Below, one piece after another: positions 1-7,853 of a stretch of DNA of 34,463 bases (positions are counted from its first letter, which is position 1; each line of letters begins with the position of its first letter). Below the pieces are notes generated by a model. That model was not told the origin of the DNA. It did no database searches and saw nothing but the letters and a program-made list of their open reading frames with translations. The translations under genes and the position numbers were made by a program. Source of the stretch: Clostridiaceae bacterium (GTDB taxonomy: Bacteria > Bacillota > Clostridia > Clostridiales > Clostridiaceae); assembly GCA_014380625.1 (NCBI GenBank), contig JACMJL010000150.1, positions 1 to 34,463 on the forward strand. The letters are read 5' to 3'.

Positions 1-82
1 AAATCCATTACAGAAAAGTAATAATAAAAAATATACAACCAGTAAATCAAATAAACCAAGCATTATGAAGGAGGATATTAAA

Positions 83-361
83 ATGGAACAACAAGCATTA
101 GGAATGGTAGAGACAAGAGGATTAGTAGCAGCAATAGAGGCAGCAGACGCAATGGTGAAGGCAGCAGACGTAACATTAATCGGAACAGAAAAAATTGGTT
201 CAGGACTTGTAACAGTAATGGTAAGAGGAGATGTAGGTGCAGTTAAAGCAGCAACAGAAGTTGGAGCAGCTGCAGCACAAAGACTAGGAGAACTTGTAGC
301 AGTACACGTAATCCCAAGACCGCATGGTGATGTAGAAAAGATACTTCCAACAGTAAAATAA
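83..361 (+). CDS. pduA: BMC hexamer shell protein, PduA/EutM-like
   Basis: This 92-residue single-domain BMC-H protein builds the hexagonal tiles of a microcompartment shell; the hexamer pore passes small metabolites. The sequence shows the family signature almost from end to end: [10 protein letters not shown] at the N-terminus, [19 protein letters not shown] in the middle, and [16 protein letters not shown] at the C-terminus, closest to PduA as I remember it. The start is ATG 83, not the in-frame ATG 65, because the ribosome binding site GAAGGAGG (67-74) lies between them. Codon choice is unusually narrow (nearly all Ala GCA, Arg AGA), as expected for a very highly expressed shell gene. It is followed closely by pduL. 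Confidence in the family is very high; the pduA versus eutM name is a judgement. Confidence 0.95.
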   Translation: MEQQALGMVETRGLVAAIEAADAMVKAADVTLIGTEKIGSGLVTVMVRGDVGAVKAATEVGAAAAQRLGELVAVHVIPRPHGDVEKILPTVK

Positions 362-412
362 ATAGTAAGGGGGTTGTTATTTCTTTGAAGGCCCCGAAAG
401 TAAGGGATAGCT

Positions 413-1048
413 ATGGATAAGGATGAATTAGTGAAGATTATAACAAAAATGGTTAAGGAAACAGTAGCTGCTAATGATAAGCTCCTTGTGAAAGTAGGTG
501 TTTCTGGAAGACATGTCCATTTATCAAGAGAGCATATGGATATTCTCTTTGGAAAGGGTGCTCTACTTACGAAAAAGAAGGATCTAATGGGAGGACAATT
601 TGCTGCAGAAGAATGTGTAACAATTCTTGGAGGAAAATTAAGTTCTATGGAAGGTGTTAGAATCCTTGGACCACTTCGAAAAGAGAGTCAAGTTGAATTA
701 TCTAAAACTGATTCTATAAAGTTGGGTTTAAAAGCTCCAACCAGGGAATCGGGCCAAATTAAAGATTCTGCACCTATTACATTAGTAGGACCTAAAGGTG
801 CTATTGCACTTATTGAAGGATGTATAGTTGCTAAAAGACATATTCATATGTCAGTTGAAGATGCGAAAAAGTATAGCTTTGAGAATAATCAAATTGTAGG
901 CGTGAAAGTAACGGGAGAACGTGGGGGTTTATTAGGTAATGTACAAATTAGAATAGACCCTACCTATTCCTTAGAGATGCACATCGATACAGATGAGGCA
1001 AACGCCATGGAAATTAAATGTGGAAGTTTACTAGAGATAGTAAAATAA
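413..1048 (+). CDS. pduL: PduL-type phosphate propanoyltransferase
   Basis: PduL is the BMC-associated phosphotransacylase that converts propionyl-CoA (or acetyl-CoA) and phosphate to acyl-phosphate and free CoA inside the compartment, so that an acetate/propionate kinase can make ATP. The 211 residues match the usual PduL length and show two beta-barrel halves with the Zn-binding motifs: GVSGRHVHLSREH near residue 30, AAEE near 65, VAKRHIHMS near 140, and the late LEMHID histidine near 190. The start ATG 413 is fixed by an upstream in-frame TAA and by AAGGGA at 402-407. The N-terminal amphipathic helix (residues 1-20) could be an encapsulation peptide; that is inference. It sits between the shell genes, consistent with a lumen enzyme. 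Confidence 0.95.
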   Translation: MDKDELVKIITKMVKETVAANDKLLVKVGVSGRHVHLSREHMDILFGKGALLTKKKDLMGGQFAAEECVTILGGKLSSMEGVRILGPLRKESQVELSKTDSIKLGLKAPTRESGQIKDSAPITLVGPKGAIALIEGCIVAKRHIHMSVEDAKKYSFENNQIVGVKVTGERGGLLGNVQIRIDPTYSLEMHIDTDEANAMEIKCGSLLEIVK

Positions 1049-1057
1049 TTAAAAAGG

Positions 1058-1103
1058 TACCAAGTGTCATGCTTTAGATAAATATTCTAGCTGGTGCTTG
1101 GTA
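1058..1103. other. Intra-operon hairpin between pduL and the pentamer gene
   Basis: TACCAAGTGTC (1058-1068) can pair with GGTGCTTGGTA (1093-1103), including three G-U pairs, with a 24-nt loop. No U-run follows, so it does not look like a full terminator. It may tune the ratio of mRNA segments or protect a processed 3' end. The 120-nt gap to the next gene is the longest inside this operon. Confidence 0.35.
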
Positions 1104-1168
1104 CTTTGATAATAACTTAGAATAAAATTAAATTTATATAGATAAATCTTTAAGGGAGTTGTTTAATT

Positions 1169-1447
1169 ATGATTATTGGAAAGGTTATTGGTAAAGTTAT
1201 TTCTACAAGAAAAAATCCTAAATTAGTGGGCAATAAGTTTTTAATTGTTGAGCCCTTAGGTGACTTTGGCTTTGATGCTAATAATAGAATTGTAGCTGTG
1301 GATAATGTGGGAGCGGGTGTGGGTGAAATTGTACTTGTAGTCACCGGAAGTTCAGCTAGGGCAGTATCTCATATAGACAATGCTCCCATTGATGCTGCTA
1401 TAGTAGGAATTGTAGATAATGAGAAAGATATAATGTTAGATCAATAG
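1169..1447 (+). CDS. pduN: BMC pentamer (vertex) shell protein, EutN/CcmL family
   Basis: This 92-residue protein belongs to the BMC-P family (PduN, EutN, CcmL), whose pentamers cap the vertices of the microcompartment. Visible hallmarks are the MIIGKVIGKVISTRKNP start, the DNVGAGVGEIVLVVTGSSAR core at about residues 44-63, and the DAAIVGIVD end. The ribosome binding site is AGGGAG shortly before ATG 1169. Only one pentamer gene is seen in the window. It is 14 nt upstream of the PduS-like gene and clearly co-transcribed with it. The pduN symbol follows the neighbours; eutN would be equally reasonable by sequence. Confidence 0.92.
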   Translation: MIIGKVIGKVISTRKNPKLVGNKFLIVEPLGDFGFDANNRIVAVDNVGAGVGEIVLVVTGSSARAVSHIDNAPIDAAIVGIVDNEKDIMLDQ

Positions 1448-1461
1448 ATTGAGGTGATTAA

Positions 1462-2808
1462 ATGGAAATTGAAGAATTAAAAGCAAAACTACGAACTACT
1501 GGTGTGGTGGGCGCAGGCGGAGCAGGTTTTCCTACCTATGCTAAATTAAGTAGTGCTGCAGAGGTTGTAATATTAAATTCTGCAGAATGCGAACCTTTGC
1601 TTAGAGTGGATAGACAACTATCTAAACATTATACAGAAGAAATCTTAAAAGCTTTAGAGTTAATAGTACTAACTTTAAAGGCTGAAAAAGGAATTTTCGC
1701 CATTAAATCAGAGTATAAGGAAGCTATTGCTTCCTTAAAGGCAGTTATATATAAATTTAGAAATATAGAAATAAAGATATTAGAAAATGTATATCCTGCT
1801 GGGGATGAAGTTGTACTTGTTTATGAAGCCACTGGTAAAATAGTTCCTGAGGGGTCTATACCTATAGCTGTAGGTGTTGTGGTAGTAAATACTGAAACAG
1901 TGCTTAATGTATATAATTCAGTATTTTTAGATAAACCAGTTACTGATAAATACGTAACTATTACTGGTGAGGTTAATAAGCCTACAACAATAAAGGTTCC
2001 CATTGGAACTAGTATAATGGAATGTATTGAACTTGCAGGTGGCACAAAGCTTGAAAACTTCAAAATAATTTTGGGTGGACCAATGACAGGCAGAATTGGT
2101 TCCTTAGAAGAGGTTATAACTAAAACTTCTAAAGCAATAATTATTCTTCCAGAAGAACATTCGATAATTTTGAAAAGGCAAACCAGGAGTTCAATAAAAA
2201 TAAATAGAGCTATGTCAGTTTGTTCTCAGTGTAGGATGTGTACTGATTTATGTCCAAGATACCTTTTAGGACACAATATTCAGCCTCATAGAATAATGAA
2301 TGCTCTGGCTAATGGGTTAACAAGTGATATTGCAGCCTTTACTTCTGCTAGCCTTTGTTGCGGCTGTGGAATTTGTGAAAACTATGCATGTTATCAAGGA
2401 TTAGCACCTTCTTCTATAATAGGAGAATTAAAAGTTAGGTTAAAAGAAAAGGGTGTTAAAAATACCCCTTCTAAGATAGTTAGTAAGGTAAACCTAATGA
2501 GAGAAGGTAGAAAAGTGCCTATGGAGAGGTTAATAGCTCGATTAGGACTGACTAAGTACAATATAAATGCGGATTTAGTAGATGAACTGTATAATGCCCA
2601 TAAAGTGGTTATTAAATTGAGTCAACATATTGGTGCTCCTGCTATTACAAAGGTTAATGTAGGAGATTTGGTAAATGTGGGGGATTTAATTGGAGAAATA
2701 GAAGAAGGTAAATTAGGAACTAACATACATGCCAGTATCTCTGGGGAGATAACTAAGGTGGATAAGAAGGCAATAACCATAGAAGCAAGGGGGGATATAA
2801 ATGGATAA
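1462..2808 (+). CDS. pduS: PduS-like flavin/Fe-S electron-transfer protein (RnfC-like)
   Basis: This 448-residue protein has the PduS/RnfC layout. An N-terminal flavin/NADH-binding part starts with VVGAGGAGFPTYAKL and AECEPLL (residues 14-45). An SLBB-type segment lies near 170-200. Two 4Fe-4S cluster motifs follow: CSQCRMCTDLCPRY near 255-270 and CCGCGICENYAC near 300-312. The C-terminal part is biotinyl-lipoyl-like. PduS of the B12-dependent Pdu compartment acts as a cobalamin reductase; glycyl-radical and fucose/rhamnose compartments also carry it, where it probably moves electrons across or inside the shell (inference). Its last 8 nt overlap pduT, whose product has a pore Fe-S cluster, which suggests an electron-transfer pair. 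RBS GAGGTG lies just before ATG 1462. Confidence 0.9.
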   Translation: MEIEELKAKLRTTGVVGAGGAGFPTYAKLSSAAEVVILNSAECEPLLRVDRQLSKHYTEEILKALELIVLTLKAEKGIFAIKSEYKEAIASLKAVIYKFRNIEIKILENVYPAGDEVVLVYEATGKIVPEGSIPIAVGVVVVNTETVLNVYNSVFLDKPVTDKYVTITGEVNKPTTIKVPIGTSIMECIELAGGTKLENFKIILGGPMTGRIGSLEEVITKTSKAIIILPEEHSIILKRQTRSSIKINRAMSVCSQCRMCTDLCPRYLLGHNIQPHRIMNALANGLTSDIAAFTSASLCCGCGICENYACYQGLAPSSIIGELKVRLKEKGVKNTPSKIVSKVNLMREGRKVPMERLIARLGLTKYNINADLVDELYNAHKVVIKLSQHIGAPAITKVNVGDLVNVGDLIGEIEEGKLGTNIHASISGEITKVDKKAITIEARGDING

Positions 2809-3349
2809 GGCCATAGGACTAGTTGAATATATAACCGTACCTGGGGGCATTAAGGCTGCTGATAAGATGGTTAAAACAGCAGAGGTTGAAATCTTAGAGG
2901 CGCAAACTGTATGTCCTGGGAAATATCTTGTACTAATTTGTGGAAAATTAAGTGCAGTTAATGCAGCTATAGAGGCAGGTAAGACAGAATTTGAAGAAAA
3001 TATTATTGATAGTTTCATTCTGGGGAATCCTCATGATTCTATTTTTAAAGCCATAAGTGGAGTTTCAGAACCTGGTGAAGTTGAGGCCCTTGGTATAATA
3101 GAAACTTTTTCTGCAGCATCTATTATTATAGCTGCAGACCAAGCTGCTAAAACTGCTAAAGTGAATCTAATTGAAATAAGAATATCACGTGGAATGTGTG
3201 GAAAATCTTATCTTCTTATGTCTGGAGAAATTGCAGCGGTGGAGGCTTCCGTTGAAGCAGCCTGCGTTAATGCAAGTAAAGAAGGAATGCTTTTAGACAA
3301 AGCAATTATTCCTAGACCTGATCCTAAACTATGGGAAAAATTGCTATAA
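2801..3349 (+). CDS. pduT: BMC trimer shell protein with pore Fe-S cysteine, PduT-like
   Basis: The protein (182 residues) contains two fused BMC domains, about 1-90 and 95-182, and so belongs to the trimeric BMC-T shell proteins. The motif TVCPGKY places a cysteine exactly at residue 38, the position that in PduT coordinates the 4Fe-4S cluster in the trimer's central pore. The second domain has ALGIIETFSAASIIIAADQ and ends in IIPRPDPKLWEKL. The start overlaps the end of pduS by 8 nt (ATGGATAA), so the two are translationally coupled. A role in moving electrons through the shell in partnership with PduS is known for the family and inferred here. Confidence 0.94.
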   Translation: MDKAIGLVEYITVPGGIKAADKMVKTAEVEILEAQTVCPGKYLVLICGKLSAVNAAIEAGKTEFEENIIDSFILGNPHDSIFKAISGVSEPGEVEALGIIETFSAASIIIAADQAAKTAKVNLIEIRISRGMCGKSYLLMSGEIAAVEASVEAACVNASKEGMLLDKAIIPRPDPKLWEKLL

Positions 3350-3361
3350 GGAGCATGAAAA

Positions 3362-3994
3362 TTGGATATATTAAACAACATATTAGACAAAACCCATAAT
3401 TATTTAATATTAGTTGAAGCTAGAAATACAGGCTTAATAGCTTTGAATCTAGGAGTTTTATCTTTCTATTATTCTTCAAATACATCTTTAAAAATTCTTG
3501 TGTTGATAATTTGTTTGCTTAGTACACTTATTCTAGCAACATCTTTTATAAATTTTAATTTTAAATATAAAGAAGAACTTAAAATTGAGGAGAATACAAC
3601 AACTTTAGTTGAAGAAAAAGAAGTTCAGGCTTTAAAAAGAGATAATGATATTTTAGGTGTAGGATCAAAGGCTATAAAGAGGGGTGAAACAAAAAATCCT
3701 CAACTGGTTTCAGGTAAGGATTTGCAACTAAATATTTATAATATACGAGATATAGTTAAAATAAGTCCCAAGGAATATCTGAATTTAGTTTCTAATAAGA
3801 TGGAAGCTAAGGGGGATAAAATGTTAAATTTCATAAAAAGGGATTATAGGTTTTCAGAGGCCAGCATAGATCTGTCAGAAGAAATTTTAATGACGGCTAA
3901 GATGTGTAGATTTAGAGAAAAAATATTTTTTGTTGGACTATACATGTTTATAGCAAATATTTTAATACTAATAATTGATAATATAATTTTATAA
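3362..3994 (+). CDS. Three-helix membrane protein, Pycsar TM (DUF5706)-like, in BMC operon
   Basis: I do not recognise a specific gene. The 210 residues contain an N-terminal amphipathic helix, two adjacent membrane segments (about 24-40 and 42-65), a charged cytoplasmic part of about 110 residues, a helix with SEASIDLSEEILMTAKMCRFREK, and a last membrane segment (about 187-210). This order of two helices, a linker, a K/R-rich helix and a final helix resembles the PycTM/DUF5706 proteins known as effectors of Pycsar anti-phage systems. That is a pattern-based guess, and no cyclase gene is nearby. The start is TTG 3362: AAGGAG (3348-3353) is well placed and the nearby ATG 3355 is out of frame and quickly stopped. 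It sits 12 nt after pduT and 12 nt before the aldolase, so it is part of the BMC operon. A role in tethering the compartment to the membrane is another possibility. Confidence 0.6.
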   Translation: MDILNNILDKTHNYLILVEARNTGLIALNLGVLSFYYSSNTSLKILVLIICLLSTLILATSFINFNFKYKEELKIEENTTTLVEEKEVQALKRDNDILGVGSKAIKRGETKNPQLVSGKDLQLNIYNIRDIVKISPKEYLNLVSNKMEAKGDKMLNFIKRDYRFSEASIDLSEEILMTAKMCRFREKIFFVGLYMFIANILILIIDNIIL

Positions 3995-4006
3995 GGGGGT
4001 TTTAGT

Positions 4007-5296
4007 ATGAATTTTGAATTGTTACATCCAGCAGACCAGTTAATAATGATCATGGAAAGAATTTATGGTTATGGTATGACAACTACATCCGGGGGCAATC
4101 TTTCTATTATGGATGAAGATGGTGATATATGGATTACTCCAGGTGGTATAGACAAGGGTGCATTAACTCGGAAGGACGTTATAAGGGTTAAACCTGATGG
4201 CACTATAATTGGTGACCATAAGCCTTCAAGTGAATTTCCTTTTCATCAATTAGCTTATAAGAGTAGACCGGATTTTAAAGCAGTTCTTCATGCTCACCCA
4301 CCAGCACTAGTTGCCTTTAGTATTGTTAGAAGAATACCTGATATTAATCTAGTACCTAACATACAGAAGGTATGTGGAAAGGTTGGTATGGCTGAATATG
4401 GACTTCCTGGCAGCACAGAATTGGCAGAAAAAATTGCACTGGAATTTAAGAAGGGTTTTAATAGTGTAATTCTTGAAAATCACGGAATTGTTGTGGGTAG
4501 TGATAATTTGTTTAATGCTTTTAGATCCTTTGAGACCCTAGATTTTTGTGCTAGGTTAGAAATTGATGCAAGAACCATAGGTAGCCCAATAGCTTTAACT
4601 AAAGATGGTATTGAATTATCAAAAAATAAGCAACAGATACTTATGGAAGAATTCCTTCCAACCAGTTTCACCAGTTTAGAGAGAGAAGCAAGAAGAGTTA
4701 TGTGTGAATTAATTCATAGAGCTTACGACCAAAAACTTTTTACTAGTACAGAAGGTACTTTCTCAAGACGACTTCAGGGGGACTCTTTTCTTATAACTCC
4801 CTATGACGTGGACAGAAAATATATTGAACCTGAAGATATAGTAAGAATTGATAATGGCCAAAAGGAAGCAGGAAAAATGCCAAGTCGTTCTGTTCTGCTC
4901 CATAAGGCAATTTACGAAAAACATCCTCATATTAATTCAGTAATAATTGCTCATGCACCAAACATTATGGCCTTTGCGGTTACTGAGATAGCCTTTGATT
5001 CAAGAACTATTCCAGAGAGTTATATACTTCTTAGGAATATTCCAAAGGTGTCTTATGGAACAGTATTTATGGAAACTGAGAAGTTGGCCGAGAAATTTGT
5101 ACCTTCAGTTCCCATTGTCTTAGTAAAAAATGATTGCATTATAGCTACAGGAAGCAGTTTAATCAATGCTTTCGATAGGCTTGAAGTAGCTGAGTATAGT
5201 GCTAAAGCTATTATAGCTTGTAAACAATTAGGAGATATAGTTACTATTGATGATGAGAAAATAGCTGCTCTTGAGGTTGCTTTTAATTTAGAATAA
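4007..5296 (+). CDS. Tandem class II aldolase/adducin protein (fuculose/rhamnulose-phosphate aldolase type)
   Basis: Class II aldolases of this family cleave L-fuculose-1-phosphate or L-rhamnulose-1-phosphate to dihydroxyacetone phosphate and L-lactaldehyde. This 429-residue protein is two aldolase domains in a row (usual single-domain length is about 215). Domain 1 (about 1-210) keeps the expected residues: TTSGGNLS, SSEFPFH with the catalytic Glu, LHAHPP with two metal histidines, and ENHG with the third. Domain 2 (about 222-429) aligns to it but reads TEGTFSRR, MPSRSVLLH, IIAHAPN and KNDC, so the Glu and two of the three metal histidines are lost. Double-domain aldolases are known from fucose/rhamnose BMC loci. 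It is the last gene of the operon, with RBS AAGGGGG and a terminator-like hairpin after it. Confidence 0.85.
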   Translation: MNFELLHPADQLIMIMERIYGYGMTTTSGGNLSIMDEDGDIWITPGGIDKGALTRKDVIRVKPDGTIIGDHKPSSEFPFHQLAYKSRPDFKAVLHAHPPALVAFSIVRRIPDINLVPNIQKVCGKVGMAEYGLPGSTELAEKIALEFKKGFNSVILENHGIVVGSDNLFNAFRSFETLDFCARLEIDARTIGSPIALTKDGIELSKNKQQILMEEFLPTSFTSLEREARRVMCELIHRAYDQKLFTSTEGTFSRRLQGDSFLITPYDVDRKYIEPEDIVRIDNGQKEAGKMPSRSVLLHKAIYEKHPHINSVIIAHAPNIMAFAVTEIAFDSRTIPESYILLRNIPKVSYGTVFMETEKLAEKFVPSVPIVLVKNDCIIATGSSLINAFDRLEVAEYSAKAIIACKQLGDIVTIDDEKIAALEVAFNLE

Positions 5297-5306
5297 GATA
5301 ATTTTT

Positions 5307-5337
5307 AAGGGGAGTCGTAATTAAAATGACTTCCCTT
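5307..5337 (+). terminator. Terminator-like hairpin after the BMC operon
   Basis: AAGGGGAGTC (5307-5316) pairs with GACTTCCCTT (5328-5337), a 10-bp stem with one G-U pair and an 11-nt loop. The following AATTTC is only a weak U-tract. Its place 11 nt after the aldolase stop supports a role in ending the operon transcript. Confidence 0.6.
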
Positions 5338-5527
5338 AATTTCTACCCAAGATATCGCAAGATATATCAAGTTAATTAACAAGAACCTTATCCCTAGGCT
5401 TAAAGGTATATCTTACGAGGATTATAAAATTCTTCAGTTAGATGTCCAATCATCTCCCAACTCATAATATTATAAATTACCCAAATAAGTAATGTTGCCA
5501 TTATAAGGCTTTTTATATTTATGAAAT

Positions 5528-5848
5528 CTATATAGCATGAAAAATAAATCCTATTTGTTTTGGCGTTTCACCCCATTGCCAAATGAATGGAAAAACAGCT
5601 GGCATGATAATGGTTATAATGATTGCTATAACTACCGAATACATTATTGCATTCATGAAACTCGATTTAATTTCCCTAGATAAAAAGTAGAAATATCCCA
5701 AAAAGAAAACCAATGAAACAGCAATTAAGCATACCAGTAACAAAATGTCAGAGCCATTTTGTTTTATATACACATAAGATGGCACAAATGCAACTATCAT
5801 ATAGATTAAACTCACTAACAAAACTTTTTTAAAAAATCCCTTTTCCAA
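5528..5848 (-). CDS. Small integral membrane protein, function unknown
   Basis: The 106-residue product is hydrophobic, with three predicted membrane helices (about 8-27, 34-54 and 64-90) and no recognised domain. The start is TTG at 5848, preceded by AAGGGGG at good spacing; no ATG fits. After its stop, a different frame stays open to the TAA at 5400-5402 and encodes another hydrophobic stretch (MATLLIWVIYNIMSW at 5457-5501 on this strand) with no ribosome binding site of its own. The gene may therefore have lost a fourth helix through a frameshift near its 3' end, or the extra stretch may be chance. It stands alone, convergent with the BMC operon. Confidence 0.6.
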   Translation of the reverse strand: MEKGFFKKVLLVSLIYMIVAFVPSYVYIKQNGSDILLLVCLIAVSLVFFLGYFYFLSREIKSSFMNAIMYSVVIAIIITIIMPAVFPFIWQWGETPKQIGFIFHAI

Positions 5849-6070
5849 ATTTATACCCCCTTTTCATAAAATTACTTAATGCATTTATAAATAATACATA
5901 TAATTAATTACACCATAAATTTACTGTTTAAACAATATTTTAATGATTGTTCTATTTCACTGGTACTTATTCATCAGGCACTTCAAAAACGAACCCGATG
6001 CCTTCTGGGATACATTTCCTCTTCAATTATGTGATAAATGAAGCAGAATGTTCATAAATTTGTACCGTAA

Positions 6071-6099
6071 TTGTCACATCAATAGGTTATAACTATATT
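6071..6099 (+). promoter_or_regulatory. Sigma-A promoter of the secreted repeat protein
   Basis: TTGTCA (6071-6076) and TATATT (6094-6099) are separated by 17 nt, close to the vegetative consensus. The gap from 5849 to 6150 (about 300 nt) contains nothing else I can support apart from a weak inverted repeat around GGCACTTC/GATGCC near 5977-6004. Confidence 0.7.
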
Positions 6100-6150
6100 A
6101 TTAGGAATGCAAAATTCTTATTAATAAATTGTTCAAGGAGGTAAGTATTT

Positions 6151-6978
6151 ATGTTAAAGGGTAAATTATATCGAAGGTTACTTATTGCTAGTATTACAGG
6201 GAGTTTGTTAATTTCTAGTGGAGTTGTGGCATTTGCGGCTACTACTAAGGCTAGTGATTCAACTAAACCTGTTATAACTGGTAAGTTTGCTGATAGTGCT
6301 AAAAAAGTAGGTAGAGGTGGCTTTCAAAAGGATGGAGTTACGAAGTCCAATCCTTTAGTAGCTGTATTAAAAACACAAGTTACGGCCGGTGTAATAACTC
6401 AAGCTGAATCTGATGCAATAACATCCTACTTAACCACTAAGGAAGCTGCAGAGAAAGTAACGAGAGCAGCTGAAAAAACAAGGATAGATGCAATGACGGA
6501 TGCTGAAAAGAAAACATATAGGGAAGCAAATAAACCTGTTAGGACTGATGTATTAGCTGATCTTGTAAAAGCTAAGTTTTTGACACAGACACAAGCTGAT
6601 AAAATAAAAGCTGCAATGCCTCAAGGGCGTATAGGCGTTAAGCCAGGACCGGGTATGGAACAGGGTAAGTCTTTAACCAATGTATTAAAAACAGAAGTTA
6701 CAGCTGGCCTTATAACTCAAGCTGAAGCTGATAAGGCAACAGCTTTTATAAAAGCTAAGGCAGATGCAAAAAAAGCAAAAGAGGCCGCTATGACTGATGC
6801 TGAAAAGAAAGCATATCATCAAGCTAATAGACCTGCAAAGGTTAGTATTCTTAGTGAACTGGTAACTGCTGGTATCTTAACTCAGAGTCAAGCAGATAAA
6901 ATAGAAGTTGCAATGCCACAAAAATCAGAAATGGGTAAAGAACGTGGAAAATTGCCTGGAGAGGCAGCTATAAAGTGA
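6151..6978 (+). CDS. Secreted protein with two long helical repeats
   Basis: No known function is recognised. The 275-residue product starts with a signal peptide (basic MLKGKLYRRLL, then a hydrophobic core, cleavage likely after AFAA near residue 30). The mature part contains two repeats of about 90-95 residues, near 67-160 and 172-265. Each repeat has LKT-VTAG-ITQAE-D at its start, then MTDAEKK-Y, then a second short L-ELV-A--LTQ-QADKI unit ending in AMPQ. The composition is Ala/Lys/Thr-rich, the repeats are helical and there are no cysteines, so an extracellular or wall-associated structural role is plausible. It has its own strong promoter and the RBS AAGGAGG (6135-6141), and it is monocistronic with a terminator after it. 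The residue pattern resembles uncharacterised clostridial secreted proteins. Confidence 0.8.
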   Translation: MLKGKLYRRLLIASITGSLLISSGVVAFAATTKASDSTKPVITGKFADSAKKVGRGGFQKDGVTKSNPLVAVLKTQVTAGVITQAESDAITSYLTTKEAAEKVTRAAEKTRIDAMTDAEKKTYREANKPVRTDVLADLVKAKFLTQTQADKIKAAMPQGRIGVKPGPGMEQGKSLTNVLKTEVTAGLITQAEADKATAFIKAKADAKKAKEAAMTDAEKKAYHQANRPAKVSILSELVTAGILTQSQADKIEVAMPQKSEMGKERGKLPGEAAIK

Positions 6979-7007
6979 TGTAGTAGTACAAAATATAAAC
7001 AAAAAGG

Positions 7008-7033
7008 CTGAATCATTTGAAGAACTGATTCAG
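7008..7033. terminator. Bidirectional terminator between convergent genes
   Basis: CTGAATCA (7008-7015) pairs with TGATTCAG (7026-7033) around a 10-nt loop. On the plus strand it is followed by TCTATTTTCTTTT, and on the minus strand by CCTTTTTGTTT, so it can end transcripts from both the secreted-protein gene and the convergent AraC-type gene. Confidence 0.8.
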
Positions 7034-7034
7034 T

Positions 7035-7853
7035 CTATTTTCTTTTAGTCTCCTCAGGTCCTTGCCATTTTTTCCTGAAAGCTAAAGGGGTTATACCCTC
7101 ACGATTTTTAAAAAGGTTAATAAAATGGCTCACATTATCAATTCCTGTTTTAAAGGAAATTTCAGAAACCGGAAGATCGGAATACTTTAGTAATTCCTTA
7201 CCAAGAGAAATACGATTTGAGATAACATATTCATTTGGTGAAATGCCAATAAATTTTTTAAACTCCTTCTCTAGGTGAAATTTATTCATAGAATATTTCT
7301 GAGCTAGCATATCAAGGGTTATTTTTTCTTGTAAACCTCTGTCTAATTCCTTCATGATTCTTTTTATATACTCTGGAACAAAGGTTTCAGAGGAATCAGG
7401 GATATTAATAGTAAACAAAAACTCTGTTAATAGATCCAATAATAGTTTTGAACTAAGGGGTTCTGTCCTTATATTTATTTCCTGATGAGTGGATATTAGT
7501 TCATGAAGAATAGAGGGTACTATAGTATTTTCTTCGAAACTACAAAGGGGAGAACTGTTTTTAGAAAATTGTTGATAATAACCGTAACTGGTGCCACCGT
7601 TAAAGTGAACCCAAAGAATTTCCCAGGGGTCCTTAGCGTCAGCTCTATAGTACTGGTATTCCATACAATCAATGAGAAACCCCTGACCTTTATAAATAGT
7701 GTAAGACTTTCCTTTATACTCTAAATAACCTTTTCCAGATAAAACAAAAATAATTAAATAGGAATTTAAGTTTTCTCTCTCAGTAAAATAAGTAGATCTA
7801 GTTTTAAAATATCCTACTTCTTCAACATAAAAGTAAGTGGATTTAGCCACCAT
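7035..7853 (-). CDS. AraC-family sugar-responsive regulator
   Basis: This protein binds DNA through a C-terminal pair of helix-turn-helix units (about 170-265: ITLDMLAQKYSMNKFHLEKE, then LPVSEISFKTGIDNVSHF) and senses a ligand through an N-terminal cupin-like part (about 30-120, with LSGKGYLEYKGKSY and GQGFLI). It is divergent from the isomerase gene, so it probably activates the sugar genes to its right. The given start is ATG 7853, but no ribosome binding site precedes it. The same frame is open for 24 more codons, giving family-like sequence (SVRIIATPS just before the Met), up to an ATA codon at 7923-7925 that has GGGGG (7934-7938) at 8-nt spacing. The true protein may therefore be 296 residues with an ATA start, or the start may be mutated. 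Confidence 0.88.
   Translation of the reverse strand: MVAKSTYFYVEEVGYFKTRSTYFTERENLNSYLIIFVLSGKGYLEYKGKSYTIYKGQGFLIDCMEYQYYRADAKDPWEILWVHFNGGTSYGYYQQFSKNSSPLCSFEENTIVPSILHELISTHQEINIRTEPLSSKLLLDLLTEFLFTINIPDSSETFVPEYIKRIMKELDRGLQEKITLDMLAQKYSMNKFHLEKEFKKFIGISPNEYVISNRISLGKELLKYSDLPVSEISFKTGIDNVSHFINLFKNREGITPLAFRKKWQGPEETKRK

Noticed and set aside
65-82. Earlier in-frame ATG of the BMC hexamer gene
   Set aside because: The strong RBS lies after it and the family starts at the ATG 83 equivalent.
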